The position numbers and the translations under genes are program-made. Positions 1 to 9,476 of a DNA stretch of 64,000 nucleotides are shown piece by piece; position 1 is the stretch's first letter, and each line of letters opens with the position of its first letter. This stretch comes from JANLYC01 sp963750495 (lineage in GTDB: Bacteria > Actinomycetota > Actinomycetes > Propionibacteriales > Nocardioidaceae), in assembly GCA_963750495.1 (NCBI GenBank), contig CAVVQV010000017.1, positions 62,001 through 126,000 on the forward strand. Reading direction: 5' to 3'. The notes beneath the pieces are model-generated. The model was given only the letters and a program-made list of their open reading frames with translations, did no database searches and was not told the origin of the DNA.

Positions 1-1050
1 CATATCGGCCTCGATGAGCACGGTGCCGTGCCCGACGACGTCTCCGAGGCGCAGGCGATCGCCGACCGCGACGCGGGCACCCTGCTCGTGCGCGACGCGG
101 GCTCGGCCGCCGACACCCGCTGGATCGACGAGCGCGACGACCTGCCACGCGTCATCCGTGCCGGCCGGCACCTGGGCCGCCCGAAACGCTACATCCGCAA
201 CTACGCCCACGAGATCGAGCCCGACGAGCTGCCGGCGTACGTCGCGCAGGAGGCACAGCGCGGAGACGGCTGGGTCAAGCTCGTCGGCGACTGGATCGAC
301 CGCGACGTCGGCGACCTGGCACCGTGCTGGCCGCTCGACGCACTGCGGGCCGCGATGGACATCGCGCACGCCCACGGTGCGCGGGTCACGGCGCACGTCT
401 TCGGTCACGAGGCGTTGCCCGACCTGTTCGAAGCCGGCATCGACTGCATCGAGCACGGCACCGGGCTCACGCCGGACCTGATCGACACGATGGTCGCCCA
501 GCACATCACGTTGGTGCCGACGGTCAAACAGCTCGATCTGTTCCCTGACTACGCGGCCGCCGGGGAGGAGCGCTTCCCGGCGTACGCCGCCCGGATGCGG
601 GACCTCCACGCGCGCCGGAAGGACACCCTCCGGGCTGCCTACGAGGCCGGCGTGGCGATGTATGCCGGAACCGACGCCGGGGGAGTGCTGCCGCACGGAC
701 TCATCGCCGACGAGGTGCTCGCGTTGGCCGACATCGGAATGAGCCCGGCAGACGCTCTCGGCGCAGCGTCGTGGCACGCCCGGCCCTGGCTCGGCCGCCC
801 CGGTGGCAACCTCGACGAGGGTGACCCAGCGGACTTCGTCGTGTATGCCGCGAACCCCCTCGAAGACCTCGCCGTGCTCAAGCAACCCAGCGCGGATTGT
901 GCTTGCGAGGAGCGGTCGTCGGCTGAGGCCGCGTGCCCGTTTAGGCCGAGACATCGGATGGTTGCGAATGGTTCGGGCACAACAATGGGCGATTTCGTAC
1001 CCCCCGAACGGGTCATTGCCCATAGGCAGGTGGGTCTAGTTCCCTTGTGA
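1..1050 (+). CDS. amidohydrolase family protein, 5'-partial, aberrant C-terminus
   Basis: The frame is open from the first base, so the start and the N-terminal HxH metal motif lie outside the window. Visible metal-site elements are WVKLVGDW (candidate carboxylated lysine), the histidines of HVFGHEAL and IDCIEHG, and the aspartate of AGTDAGG. These place it in the metal-dependent amidohydrolase superfamily (imidazolonepropionase/prolidase-like branch); the substrate is unknown. Family-like sequence runs to about base 891 (LEDLAVLKQPS). The next 52 codons are rich in Cys, Arg and Pro and look like read-through into non-coding DNA, so the usual final strand of the beta-sandwich appears to be missing. 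It is followed closely by the cyclase gene. Confidence 0.75.
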   Translation, partial: HIGLDEHGAVPDDVSEAQAIADRDAGTLLVRDAGSAADTRWIDERDDLPRVIRAGRHLGRPKRYIRNYAHEIEPDELPAYVAQEAQRGDGWVKLVGDWIDRDVGDLAPCWPLDALRAAMDIAHAHGARVTAHVFGHEALPDLFEAGIDCIEHGTGLTPDLIDTMVAQHITLVPTVKQLDLFPDYAAAGEERFPAYAARMRDLHARRKDTLRAAYEAGVAMYAGTDAGGVLPHGLIADEVLALADIGMSPADALGAASWHARPWLGRPGGNLDEGDPADFVVYAANPLEDLAVLKQPSADCACEERSSAEAACPFRPRHRMVANGSGTTMGDFVPPERVIAHRQVGLVPL

Positions 1051-1077
1051 GCAGCGTCGGCGAGAGGAGCTCGAATC

Positions 1078-4000
1078 GTGCGGAGTTGTCCCCAGTGCTC
1101 CGCGTCATGCTCCGAGAGCGCCAAGTTCTGCCCCGAATGCGGGTTTTCACTGGCTGTCCGGCTGTGCCCGCACTGTGGGGTGCCCGCGGCAGCCGGGAAG
1201 TTCTGCTCCGAGTGTGGTGGTGCGCTCGATGGTGCCGGCTCCGCTGCGGCGGCTTCCGCTCCCGTCCAGCCGCCGGGCGCTGCTGCCCCGGTCGCTGAAC
1301 GCCGGATCACGACCGTCCTGTTCGCTGACCTCGTCGGCTTCACGACCCGCGCGGAAGGTCTGGACCCCGAGGACGTCCGCGAACTGCTGTCCCGCTACTT
1401 CGCCGGCGCCTCCACCATCGTCGCCCGCTACGGGGGTACCGTCGAGAAGTTCATCGGTGACGCGGTGATGGCGGTCTGGGGCGTTCCCGTCGCGCACGAG
1501 GACGATGCAGAGCGGGCGGTCCGGGCTGGTCTCGAGCTCGTGATGATGACCGAGACGCTGGGCGAGGAGAACAACGCGCCCGGGCTTGACCATGCGGGTT
1601 GGTCTGGTCACCGGCGAGGTCGCGGTGACGCTGGGGGCCACGGGCGAAGGCATGGTCGCCGGTGACGCCGTCAACACCGCAGCCCGGGTGCAGACCGCTG
1701 CCGCACCCGGCGAGGTCTGGGTCGACGAGACGACGAGATCGCTGGCGGCCGCCGCGATCACGTACGAGGCGACGGGGGAGCACCAGCTCAAGGGCAAGGC
1801 CGACCCGGTCCGGCTGTTCGCTGCCCGGTCCGTCGTCGGTTCGGTCCGTGGCGTGGAGCGGATGGACGGCCTGGAGGCTCCTCTGGTGGGGCGCGATCGA
1901 GAGCTGCGGCTGGTCAAGGAGCTGTTCCATTCGGCCCAGGAGAGCGGGCTCCCGTCCTTGGTCCTCGTCGAGGGCGAAGCAGGTGTCGGCAAGTCACGGC
2001 TCGGCTGGGAGTTCGAGAAGTATGTCGACGGACTCTCCGCGCTGGTCCTGTGGCATCGGGGGCGATGCCTTGCGTACGGCGACGGAGTCGCGTTCTGGGC
2101 GCTGGTCGAGGCGATCCGCGGACGGTTGGGGCTGGTGGAGTCCGACAGCGGCGCCGTCGTCGACGAGAAGCTGCAGGAGGCGCTGGACCGCTACGTGCCC
2201 GAGGCGGCCGAGCAGTCCTGGATCAGGCCACGGCTGGCCGTCCTCCTGGGCGGCAGCGGGGTCGCGGGTACCTTCAACGCCGAGGAGCTTTACGCCGCCT
2301 GGGCAGCGTTCTTCGAGCATCGTCGGCGAGGGCAACGTCGTCGTCCTCGTCATCGACGACGCCCAGCACGCAGACGACGGCTTGATCGGGTTCTCGAGCA
2401 CCTGATGGCGATGGCCGGCTTCCCGATCTTCGTCATGGCGCTGGCCCGTCCGGAGCTGCTCGCACGCCGCCCCGACCTCGCCGTCAACCGGCGCGCCACC
2501 GTCCTTCACCTCGACCCGCTCGGCGACGAGGCGGTCGCCAGCCTGTTGGACGGTCTCGTGGCCCAGCTGCCGGCGGATGCGAGAACCGCGCTCGTGCAGC
2601 GGTCCGAAGGTATCCCGCTGTACGCCGTGGAGACGATCCGCGGGCTGATCGACCGCGACCTCGTCATCCCGCGCGAGGGCCGCTACGTGCTCAGCGATCC
2701 CGACAGCCTTGACGTGGGAGACCTGGCTGCTCCCGCGTCTCTCCAAGCCCTGGTCGCTGCCCGGCTCGATGCGCTCTCCGCGGCAGAGAGGCGTGTGGTG
2801 GCCGACGCGAGCGTCCTCGGGATGACCCTCACTGACGAAGCCCTCGCAGAACTCTCGGCCGACGTGCCGGACCGTGAAGGTCTGATGCGGAACCTGGTCC
2901 GCAAGCAGATTCTCCGCGTCGAGACCGACCGTTTCAGCGCCAGCAGAGGCCAGTACCGCTTCGTGCAGGCAGTCGTCCGCCAGGTCGCCTACGACACGCT
3001 GTCGAAACGCGATCGCAAGGCCCGGCACCTCGCCGTGGCCGCGTATCTGGAGGCACAACCGGACTCGACGGGTGATCTCGCCGCCGTGCTGGCTCAGCAC
3101 TGTCTCGATGCTCTGGCCAACTCGTCCGCCACCGACGAGGACCGGGCGGAGCTGCTCGAGCGATCCATCGGGCTCCTCGAGCGGGCCGCAGCCCGAGCCA
3201 CCGCGCTGGGCGCGTCCGCGGAGGCCTTGCGCTACCTGGAGCAAGCCCTCGAACTCGCCGACGACCGCCGCAAGGGCACCCTCTTCGCCGCAGCGTCCGA
3301 GGCCGCGATCGAGTCCGGACAGCTCGAGAGATGCGTCGAGCTGGCGAACGCCGCCGTCGAGGCATTGCTTTCGGTCGGGGACGAGGTGGCAGCCGGGCTC
3401 GCCGTCGTGACTGCCGGCTTTGCCAAGATTCGCCTCGGCGACAGCCTCAGTGCTCTCGAACTGGTTCGGCCGCACTGGGAGCGTCTGGAGGGTCGACCAG
3501 ATGCCAAGAAGGCTCTCCTGAACCTCGGTCGTGTCATGGTTTTCACCAATCAGGACGTCGGAGACGAGAAGCAGGCGGAAGAGTATCTGAACAAGGCACT
3601 CCGCCTTGCCGAGTCCGTGGGAGACCGCGTAGCGCTGTGCAAGGTGATGGCGGCGTTCGCCCGACAGATGCAGGCAACCGGCGCCCCGTTCATGGCCGAG
3701 GTCATTCTCGGGGCCCAGGTCAGCCTGGCCCGCGAGCTCCAGAGTGCCGAGCTGCTGTCGAACGCGCTCATCGGCTGGGGCATCGAATTGTTGCAGCATG
3801 ACGTCAAGAAGGGTGTGGAGTGCTACCGAGAGGCCTTCGCGGCGTACCGGCAGACCGGCAACGCAGCCTCCCTTCAGGCCGCGGAGATCAACCTTGCCAT
3901 CGGTCTGTGGATCAGCGGTGAATGGGATGAGCTGCCCGCCCTGCTGAAACATCGAGAGGACGAGGCGTTCCAGATCGGCCTCCGCGTCGTACTGGCGGTG

Positions 4001-4635
4001 ATCGAGTGCTGGATCGCTGAGGCCCGCGGACTGGACCACCCGCTCCCGGAGATGCCCCCCTTGACGGAAGGCAACGACAACCAGTCGGACCTCGCCTGGT
4101 TCGAGGCGGGCCTGGTCAGCCACTTGGTCCGGTCCGGCTCGCACGCGGAGGCCGCCGATCACGCGGAGGCCGTCGTCGAGCATGCACTTGCGTTTCAGTG
4201 GTCTTGGCGACGACTTCATCCATCTGTGGCCGCCCGCCGTGCGGGCAACCCTCGCGGCCGGACAGTTCGAGCGTGCAGCAGAGCTCATGCGCCCGGTGGT
4301 GGAAGCGCCCGATGGCCTCAAGCGCGAGGCGCTGACCGCGCACTGCGCCCATCTGAGCGGTATCCTCGCCAGCGCGCGCGGTAACCACGCCGAGGTGGAA
4401 TCCTCGCTGAGTGCTGCGATCAAGGGGTTCGAAACCTACGGATCCGTCCCGCTCACGGCGCGGGCGCGGGCGGACCTCGGCCGATGGTTGATGGACCAAG
4501 GGCGACCTGCAGGAGGCCGAGCCGCTTCTCGAGCAGGCCCGAGCCGCGTTCGTGCAGCTCGGCGCCGACGGCTGGCTCCGCGAGTACGGCCTGGTGAACA
4601 GGTGCACGACTACCGAGATACAGACCACCGCCTGA
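1078..4635 (+). pseudogene. zinc-ribbon / class III nucleotide cyclase / AAA ATPase / TPR protein, multiply frameshifted
   Basis: The gene starts at GTG 1078 behind GAGAGGAG. Residues 4-50 hold two CxxC...CxxC zinc ribbons. A class III cyclase homology domain follows, with metal motifs FADLVGFT and GDAVMAVWG, then an ATPase with Walker A GEAGVGKS and a long TPR-like helical region. An intact protein would have about 1,185 residues, usual for these cyclase-ATPase-TPR regulators. The frame breaks near 1586 (extra T), 2319, 2391, 4196 and 4500 (extra G). With breaks repaired it ends at TGA 4633-4635. The middle ORF (1586-4384) reads through 2319-2391 in the wrong frame, which destroys the Walker B region (VVVLVIDDAQ). 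No in-frame nonsense codon was noticed, so recent decay and sequence error are both possible. Confidence 0.7.
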
Positions 4636-6357
4636 TGGGCCAGGTCCGCACCGGGATCAACGAGACGCGGTCGACGTCCGTGCCGTCCTCGCGAATCCGG
4701 CGCTGCGCCGGATCAACCTGGCCTTCGAGCGGTTCGATGATCGGCGACTGGGCGGCAGGCCACCGCCATTGCGGTGTGGGCGTACCAGGCCGGTGGGGCC
4801 AGTCTGGTCGGCATCTGGGGCGTGATCCGGCTCAGCCACGATGGCCGTGGCTTCTCCGTTCTCGGCGGTGCTGAGCGACCGTTATCCGCGCAAGACCGTG
4901 ATGGTGGTGTCAGATCTCACCCGCGTGGTGCTGGTGCTGGGTGCGGCTGCGGTGGTCTCCCAGTCGGGACCCTCGTGGTTGGTGATCCTGCTGGCGACGC
5001 TCGCGGCGTGGTCGGCACAGTGTTCCTTCCGGCGAAGGCTGCGCTGATGCCGGAACTGGCGCAGCACGCCCGTCGAGCTCGCGGCGGCCAACGGCGTCGG
5101 CAGCACCGTCGAGAGCCTGGCGTTCTTCGTGGGGCCTGCCATTGCCGGCACGTTGCTGGTGTTCACCGGGGTCGCACCCGTGCTGGTGTTCAACGCGGCC
5201 ACCTTCGTGTGGTCGGCGGTGCTGGTGTGGGGGGTCCATCCACCCCCGCGGCCGGAGATACCGCCGGTCGTGGACGCGAGTGGCGTCCCGGCGGACGAGC
5301 CTGAATCCGCCGGCGCAACCCCAACGCCTGGGTTCCTGCAGGAGTCGATGGCCGGCTTCGCGACCATCGTGAGCAACCGCGACCTCCGGCTGGTCACGGC
5401 GCTGCTGTGCGCACAGACCCTCGTCGCCGGCGCGTCGGTGGTGTTCGTGGTGGCAGTGGCAGTCGACCTGATCGACCTCGGCCCCCAGGGAGTGGGTTAT
5501 CTCGAGTCGACGCTCGGCATCGGCGCGCTCGCCGGTGGACTCATCGCGATGGCGCGCGCCAGTGGGCAGCGGCTGGCCGTCGACTTCGGTGCGGGCGTGA
5601 TCCTGTGGGCGCTGCCGTTGCTGCTCCTGGCCGGGTGGGCGCAACCCGCTCGCCGCGTTCGCCTGCATGTTCGTCATCGGGGTCGCCAACCCGCTTGGTC
5701 GACGTGAACTTCGACACGATCGTGCAGCGGGTCACGCCCAACCACGTGATGGGGCGGGTCTTCGGGGCCGTCTCGTCTGCTTTCATCGCGGGAATGGCGC
5801 TCGGTGCTGCGCTGATGCCGATCCTCATCGCGACCGTCGGGCTGCGGACAGGGCTCGGGATCATCGGCATCACGGTGACACTCCTCGTGCTGCCGTTCAT
5901 GCCTCGTCTGCACCGCATGGACGGGCTCCTCCAGGCTCCCGAGGGTCTCGCGTTGATCCGCGGGCTGCCGATCTTCGCCCCTCTGAATCAGCCGATCGTG
6001 GAGCGACTGGCTCTGGCGCTGCGGCGGATCGAGGTGCCCGCGGGAACCGCGGTGATCACCGAGGGCGACGTCGGCGACCGGTTCTACATCGTCGAGTCGG
6101 GACGCGTCGAGGCGACATACCGGGGCGAGCACCTGTCATACGCCGGCCCGGGGGAGCCGTTCGGTGAGATCGCGCTACTGCACGACGTGCCGCGTACCGC
6201 GTCGGTGACGACCGTCGAGCACACCGTCCTGCGGTCCCTGGACCAGGACGTCTTCCTGGCCGCGGTCACGGGCAACGCTCAGGCGCTCGACCGGACCCAG
6301 GCGCTCGCGAACCTCCGGATCCCGACCGGTGAGCGGGCCAACGAGCGGGCCAGGTAA
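4636..6357 (+). pseudogene. MFS transporter with C-terminal cyclic-nucleotide-binding domain, multiply frameshifted
   Basis: Fragments in three frames assemble into one MFS-3-like permease. They read in order: ANPALRRINLAF, GSMIGDWA, ATAIAVWAYQAGGASLVG, SDRYPRKTVMVVSDL, GTVFLPAKAALMPELAQH, ESLAFFVGPAIAGTLLVF, and VDVNFDTIVQRVTPNHVMGR. The C-terminal 120 residues form a cNMP-binding domain (AVITEGDVGDRFYIVESG, then GEPFGEIALLHDVPRTASV, with the conserved GE and R-T/A-S). I place indels near 4663, 4731, 4757, 4842, 5010, 5072, 5642 and 5697; from 5700 to the stop the frame is clean. The exact start is unclear. The neighbouring cyclase suggests a cAMP-responsive pair. Confidence 0.7.
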
Positions 6358-6395
6358 GGACCCGGACCCGCCCGCCGACGCGTTGCTCCCTCCCG

Positions 6396-7634
6396 TCAGG
6401 CAGCCTTGCTCCCGAGGTAACCGTTCGGGTCCAGCACGTACTTGCGGGACGCACCCTGGTCGAACTCCTCGTAGCCACGCGGCGCGTCCTCGATCGGGAT
6501 CGGGGTCGCGTTGACCGCCTTCGCGATCTGGACGCGGTCGTTCAGGATCGCCATCATCAGACCGCGGTGGTACTTCATGACCGGGCACTGGCCGGTCATG
6601 AAGCTGTGCGACTTCGACCAGCCGAGGCCGATGCCGATCGAGAGCGAACCCTGCTGGGCGGCCTCGTCCGCCGCGCCGGGGTCACCGGTGACGTACAGGC
6701 CGGGGATGCCGATCCCGCCACCGGCGCGGGTCACGTCCATCATCGAGTTCAGCACGGTGGCCGGCTGCTCCTTCTCGGCGTCCGAGCCGTGCCCGCGCGC
6801 TTCGAAGCCCACCGCGTCGACGCCACAGTCGACCTCAGGGACACCGAGGATCTGCTCGATCTGGTCCTTCGGGTCGCCCTGCGAGACGTCGACGGTCTCG
6901 CAGCCGAAGGTCGTCGCCTGGTTGAGCCGGTCCTTGTTGAGGTCGGCGACGATGACGACAGACGCGCCCAGCAGCTGCGCCGATGCGGCGGCCGCGAGAC
7001 CGACCGGCCCGGCGCCTGCGACGTAGACCGTCGAGCCGACCTCGACACCTGCCGTGACACAGCCATGGAAGCCGGTCGGGAAGATGTCGGACAGCATGGT
7101 CAGGTCGAGGATCTTGTCCATCGCCTGGTCCTTGTCGGGGAACTTCAACAGGTTCCAGTCGGCGTACGGCACCACGACGTACTGTGCCTGGCCGCCGACC
7201 CAACCACCCATGTCGACGTAGCCGTAGGCGGACCCGGGACGGTCCGGGTTCACGTTGAGGCAGATTCCGGTCTTGCCCTCCTTGCAGTTGCGGCAGCGGC
7301 CGCAGGAGATGTTGAAGGGCACGGAGCAGATGTCGCCCTCCTTGATGAACTCGACACCCGGTCCGACCTCGACGACCTCTCCGGTGATCTCGTGGCCGAG
7401 GATCAGGCCCTCGGGTGCCGTCGTGCGGCCGCGCACCATGTGCTGGTCACTGCCACAGATGTTGGTGGCCACGGTCTTGATGATCGCTGCGTGTGGCAGC
7501 TGCCGTCCCACGTTGTCGGGATTGACGCCGGGCCCGTCCTGGAGCTCGAACGTGGGGTAGTCGATCTCCTGAACCTCGACCTTGCCGGCGCCCATGTAGG
7601 CAACCGCCTTGTTGGATGTGTTCGTGTCAGCCAT
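6396..7634 (-). CDS. fdhA: glutathione-independent formaldehyde dehydrogenase (zinc alcohol dehydrogenase family)
   Basis: This 412-residue protein starts at ATG 7634 behind AGAGGAGA. It matches the NAD-dependent, glutathione-independent formaldehyde dehydrogenase/dismutase branch of zinc alcohol dehydrogenases. The catalytic zinc ligands are Cys60 (NICGSDQH) and His81 (GHEITGEV). The structural zinc cysteines are Cys111, Cys114, Cys117 and Cys125. The Rossmann motif is GAGPVG, near residue 222. The family-specific insert GSAYGYVDMGGWVGGQ is present. It oxidises formaldehyde to formate in the cytoplasm and probably works in detoxification. It is monocistronic and divergent from rpsP. An older TTG/GTG start further upstream is possible but has no ribosome binding site. 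Confidence 0.9.
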   Translation of the reverse strand: MADTNTSNKAVAYMGAGKVEVQEIDYPTFELQDGPGVNPDNVGRQLPHAAIIKTVATNICGSDQHMVRGRTTAPEGLILGHEITGEVVEVGPGVEFIKEGDICSVPFNISCGRCRNCKEGKTGICLNVNPDRPGSAYGYVDMGGWVGGQAQYVVVPYADWNLLKFPDKDQAMDKILDLTMLSDIFPTGFHGCVTAGVEVGSTVYVAGAGPVGLAAAASAQLLGASVVIVADLNKDRLNQATTFGCETVDVSQGDPKDQIEQILGVPEVDCGVDAVGFEARGHGSDAEKEQPATVLNSMMDVTRAGGGIGIPGLYVTGDPGAADEAAQQGSLSIGIGLGWSKSHSFMTGQCPVMKYHRGLMMAILNDRVQIAKAVNATPIPIEDAPRGYEEFDQGASRKYVLDPNGYLGSKAA

Positions 7635-7970
7635 CTGCTGTCTCCTCTGAATGCCGGTCGATGCCATGGCCGCCGGTCCCCGGGGGAGCCGTGGGGCTGG
7701 CATCGTCGCGCTGGAGCGCCTGATTTGTTCGTTCCCGGTGCTCTTCCGCGTAAACAGCCGGGCACGTTTTCTTCGCGGATGCATCAGTTAGAGGGGGCGG
7801 ACAGGCCTCAGTTGGAGTTTGTCGGCCTTCTCGTGGCAGAATGTGGGCCGACTTCGAGCCGCGTCGGACCCTCTCACTCCGCTGCGCTCGGATCCTTCGC
7901 GAACGAGCCTTGGTCCCCACCCGGGTACGCCGTTCGCACCCACACCAGACATCGAGGAGACACCACACCC
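7635..7970. promoter_or_regulatory. fdhA/rpsP divergent intergenic region with candidate rpsP promoter box
   Basis: This is 336 bases with no gene. GTGGCAGAAT at 7833-7842 resembles a -10 region, and the nearly identical GTGGCAGACT lies before rplS at 10709. A possible -35 (TTGGAG or TTGTCG) lies 12-19 bases upstream but is weak. If used, rpsP would have a leader of about 120 nucleotides. A GAGGAGA ribosome binding site sits at 7954-7960. I see no convincing riboswitch or tRNA. Confidence 0.35.
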
Positions 7971-8632
7971 GTGGCCGTCAAGATTCGCCTGAAGCGGATG
8001 GGCAAGATCCGTCAGCCGTACTACCGCATCGTCGTCGCCGACTCGCGCACCAAGCGCGACGGACGCGTGATCGAGGAGATCGGGAAGTACCACCCCAAGG
8101 AAGACCCCAGCTTCATCGAGGTCGACTCCGAGCGGGCCCTCTACTGGCTCGGCGTCGGAGCGCAGCCGAGCGAGCCCGTCACCGCCATCCTCAAGGTGAC
8201 CGGCGACTGGCAGAAGTTCAAGGGTGAAGCCGCCCCTGAGCCGATGAAGACCGCTGCGCCGAAGCGCGACAAGACCGAGCTGTTCAACGAGGCGCTCAAG
8301 GATGCGCAGAGTGAGCCCAAGACCGAGGCGGTGACACCCAAGCGCACCGCCAAGAAGGCAGCGGCCGCTCCTGCAGAGGAGGCGCCTGCTGCTGAGGCCC
8401 CTGCGGCTGAAGCTGCGCCGGTCGAGGAGGCGCCTGTCACTGAGGCTGCGCCGGTCGAGGAGGCGCCTGCCACTGACGCTGCGCCCGCTGCTGAGGCCCC
8501 TGCGGCTGAAGCTGCGCCGGTCGAGGAACGCCGGTGGAGGAGACCGCACCCGTCACCGACGCCGCTGTCGCCGACGAGGCCGTGGCCGAGGACGCGCCCG
8601 CCGAGGCCTCCGCCGACTCCGACAAGGCCTGA
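7971..8632 (+). CDS. rpsP: 30S ribosomal protein S16 with long Ala/Pro/Glu tail (1-bp frameshift in tail)
   Basis: GTG 7971 follows GAGGAGA. Residues 1-85 are canonical bS16 (VKIRLKRMGKIRQPYYRIVV, RDGRVIEEIGKYHPKEDP), a small protein of 30S assembly. It is followed by a low-complexity tail of about 135 residues with repeated AAEAP and APVEEAP, as in many actinomycete S16 proteins. Near 8525 one base seems to be missing (GAGGAACGCC where GAGGAGACGCC is expected). As read, the frame turns into Arg/Pro-rich sequence and stops at 8687, inside the next gene. With the base restored the tail stays acidic (VADEAVAEDAPAEASADSDKA) and stops at 8632, two bases before the KH gene. The essential core is unaffected. 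Confidence 0.88.
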
Positions 8633-8634
8633 GC

Positions 8635-8898
8635 ATGCTGACCGAAGCGCTGGACCACCTGGTCCGTGGCATCGTCGACAACCCTGACGACGTCACGGTC
8701 CGGACCCGTCAGCAGCGCGGCCGCAACCCGCGGTTCGGGAGCGGCGAGACGCTCGAGGTCCGGGTCAATCCCGACGACCTCGGGCGCGTCATCGGTCGCT
8801 CCGGACGCACCGCGACAGCGCTGCGTACCGTGCTGCAGGCCCTGTCGGGCAAGGACAACATCCGCATCGACTTCGTCGACGTCGACCGCCGCAGATAG
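8635..8898 (+). CDS. KH domain RNA-binding protein (KhpA/YlqC-like)
   Basis: This 87-residue protein has a single type II KH domain with the motif VIGRSGRTATALRTVL (GxxG loop Gly-Arg-Ser-Gly). KhpA-type proteins bind RNA in the cytoplasm and are almost always encoded between rpsP and rimM, as here. The ATG lies two bases after the restored rpsP stop, and the TAG is two bases before rimM, so translation is probably coupled through the operon. The length equals that of the family. Confidence 0.92.
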   Translation: MLTEALDHLVRGIVDNPDDVTVRTRQQRGRNPRFGSGETLEVRVNPDDLGRVIGRSGRTATALRTVLQALSGKDNIRIDFVDVDRRR

Positions 8899-8900
8899 CG

Positions 8901-9476
8901 GTGGAGCTCCTCGTCGGCAAGGTGGGGCGGGCACATGGGGTCCGAGGTGATCTCACGATCGACGTCCGCACCGACGAGCCTGACCGCCGCTTTGCCACGG
9001 GGACCGTCTTCAGCACGCCTCGCGGTCCTTTGACGGTCGCCTCCTCACGATGGCACAGCGGTCGGTTGCTCGTGTGTTTCGACGGGGTGGTCGACCGCAC
9101 CGCGGCCGAAGCTCTGCGCGGCACCGAGCTGCGCGCCGAGATCGACCCGACCGAACGTCCGGACGACCCCGAGGAGTTCTACGACCACCAGCTGGTCGGG
9201 CTCCGGGTCGACACCGAGGACGGCGGCACGACCGTTGCCGTGGGCGAGCTCGTCGAGGTCCTGCACCTGCCGGCGCAGGACCTGCTCGTCATACGCCGCA
9301 CCGACGGGGGGCAGGATGCCCTGGTGCCGTTCGTCAGCGAGTTCGTCCCGACGGTCGACCTGACCACTGGCCGGCTGGTGGTCAGCGACCGGATCGGCCT
9401 GCTGGCCACCGAGGACGACAGCGACGAGACCGACGAGAGCGCCGCCGGCGCTGCGCCGGGGAGCCCGGGCGTCTGA
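8901..9476 (+). CDS. rimM: ribosome maturation factor RimM
   Basis: This 191-residue RimM starts at GTG 8901. The N-terminal beta-barrel begins LLVGKVGRAHGVRGDLTI, the signature of the family. The C-terminal PRC-barrel includes FYDHQLVGLRV and LLVIRRTDGGQDALVPFV. RimM binds S19 and assists maturation of the 30S head. The last 25 residues (after GLLATEDD) are an acidic, Ser/Ala-rich tail with no known role. The stop overlaps the trmD start by one base (TGATG), indicating translational coupling. Confidence 0.95.
   Translation: MELLVGKVGRAHGVRGDLTIDVRTDEPDRRFATGTVFSTPRGPLTVASSRWHSGRLLVCFDGVVDRTAAEALRGTELRAEIDPTERPDDPEEFYDHQLVGLRVDTEDGGTTVAVGELVEVLHLPAQDLLVIRRTDGGQDALVPFVSEFVPTVDLTTGRLVVSDRIGLLATEDDSDETDESAAGAAPGSPGV

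Noticed and set aside
1994..4423. 809-codon minus-strand frame opposite the cyclase gene
   Set aside because: It mirrors the codon structure of the plus-strand ATPase/TPR gene and shows no domain of its own.
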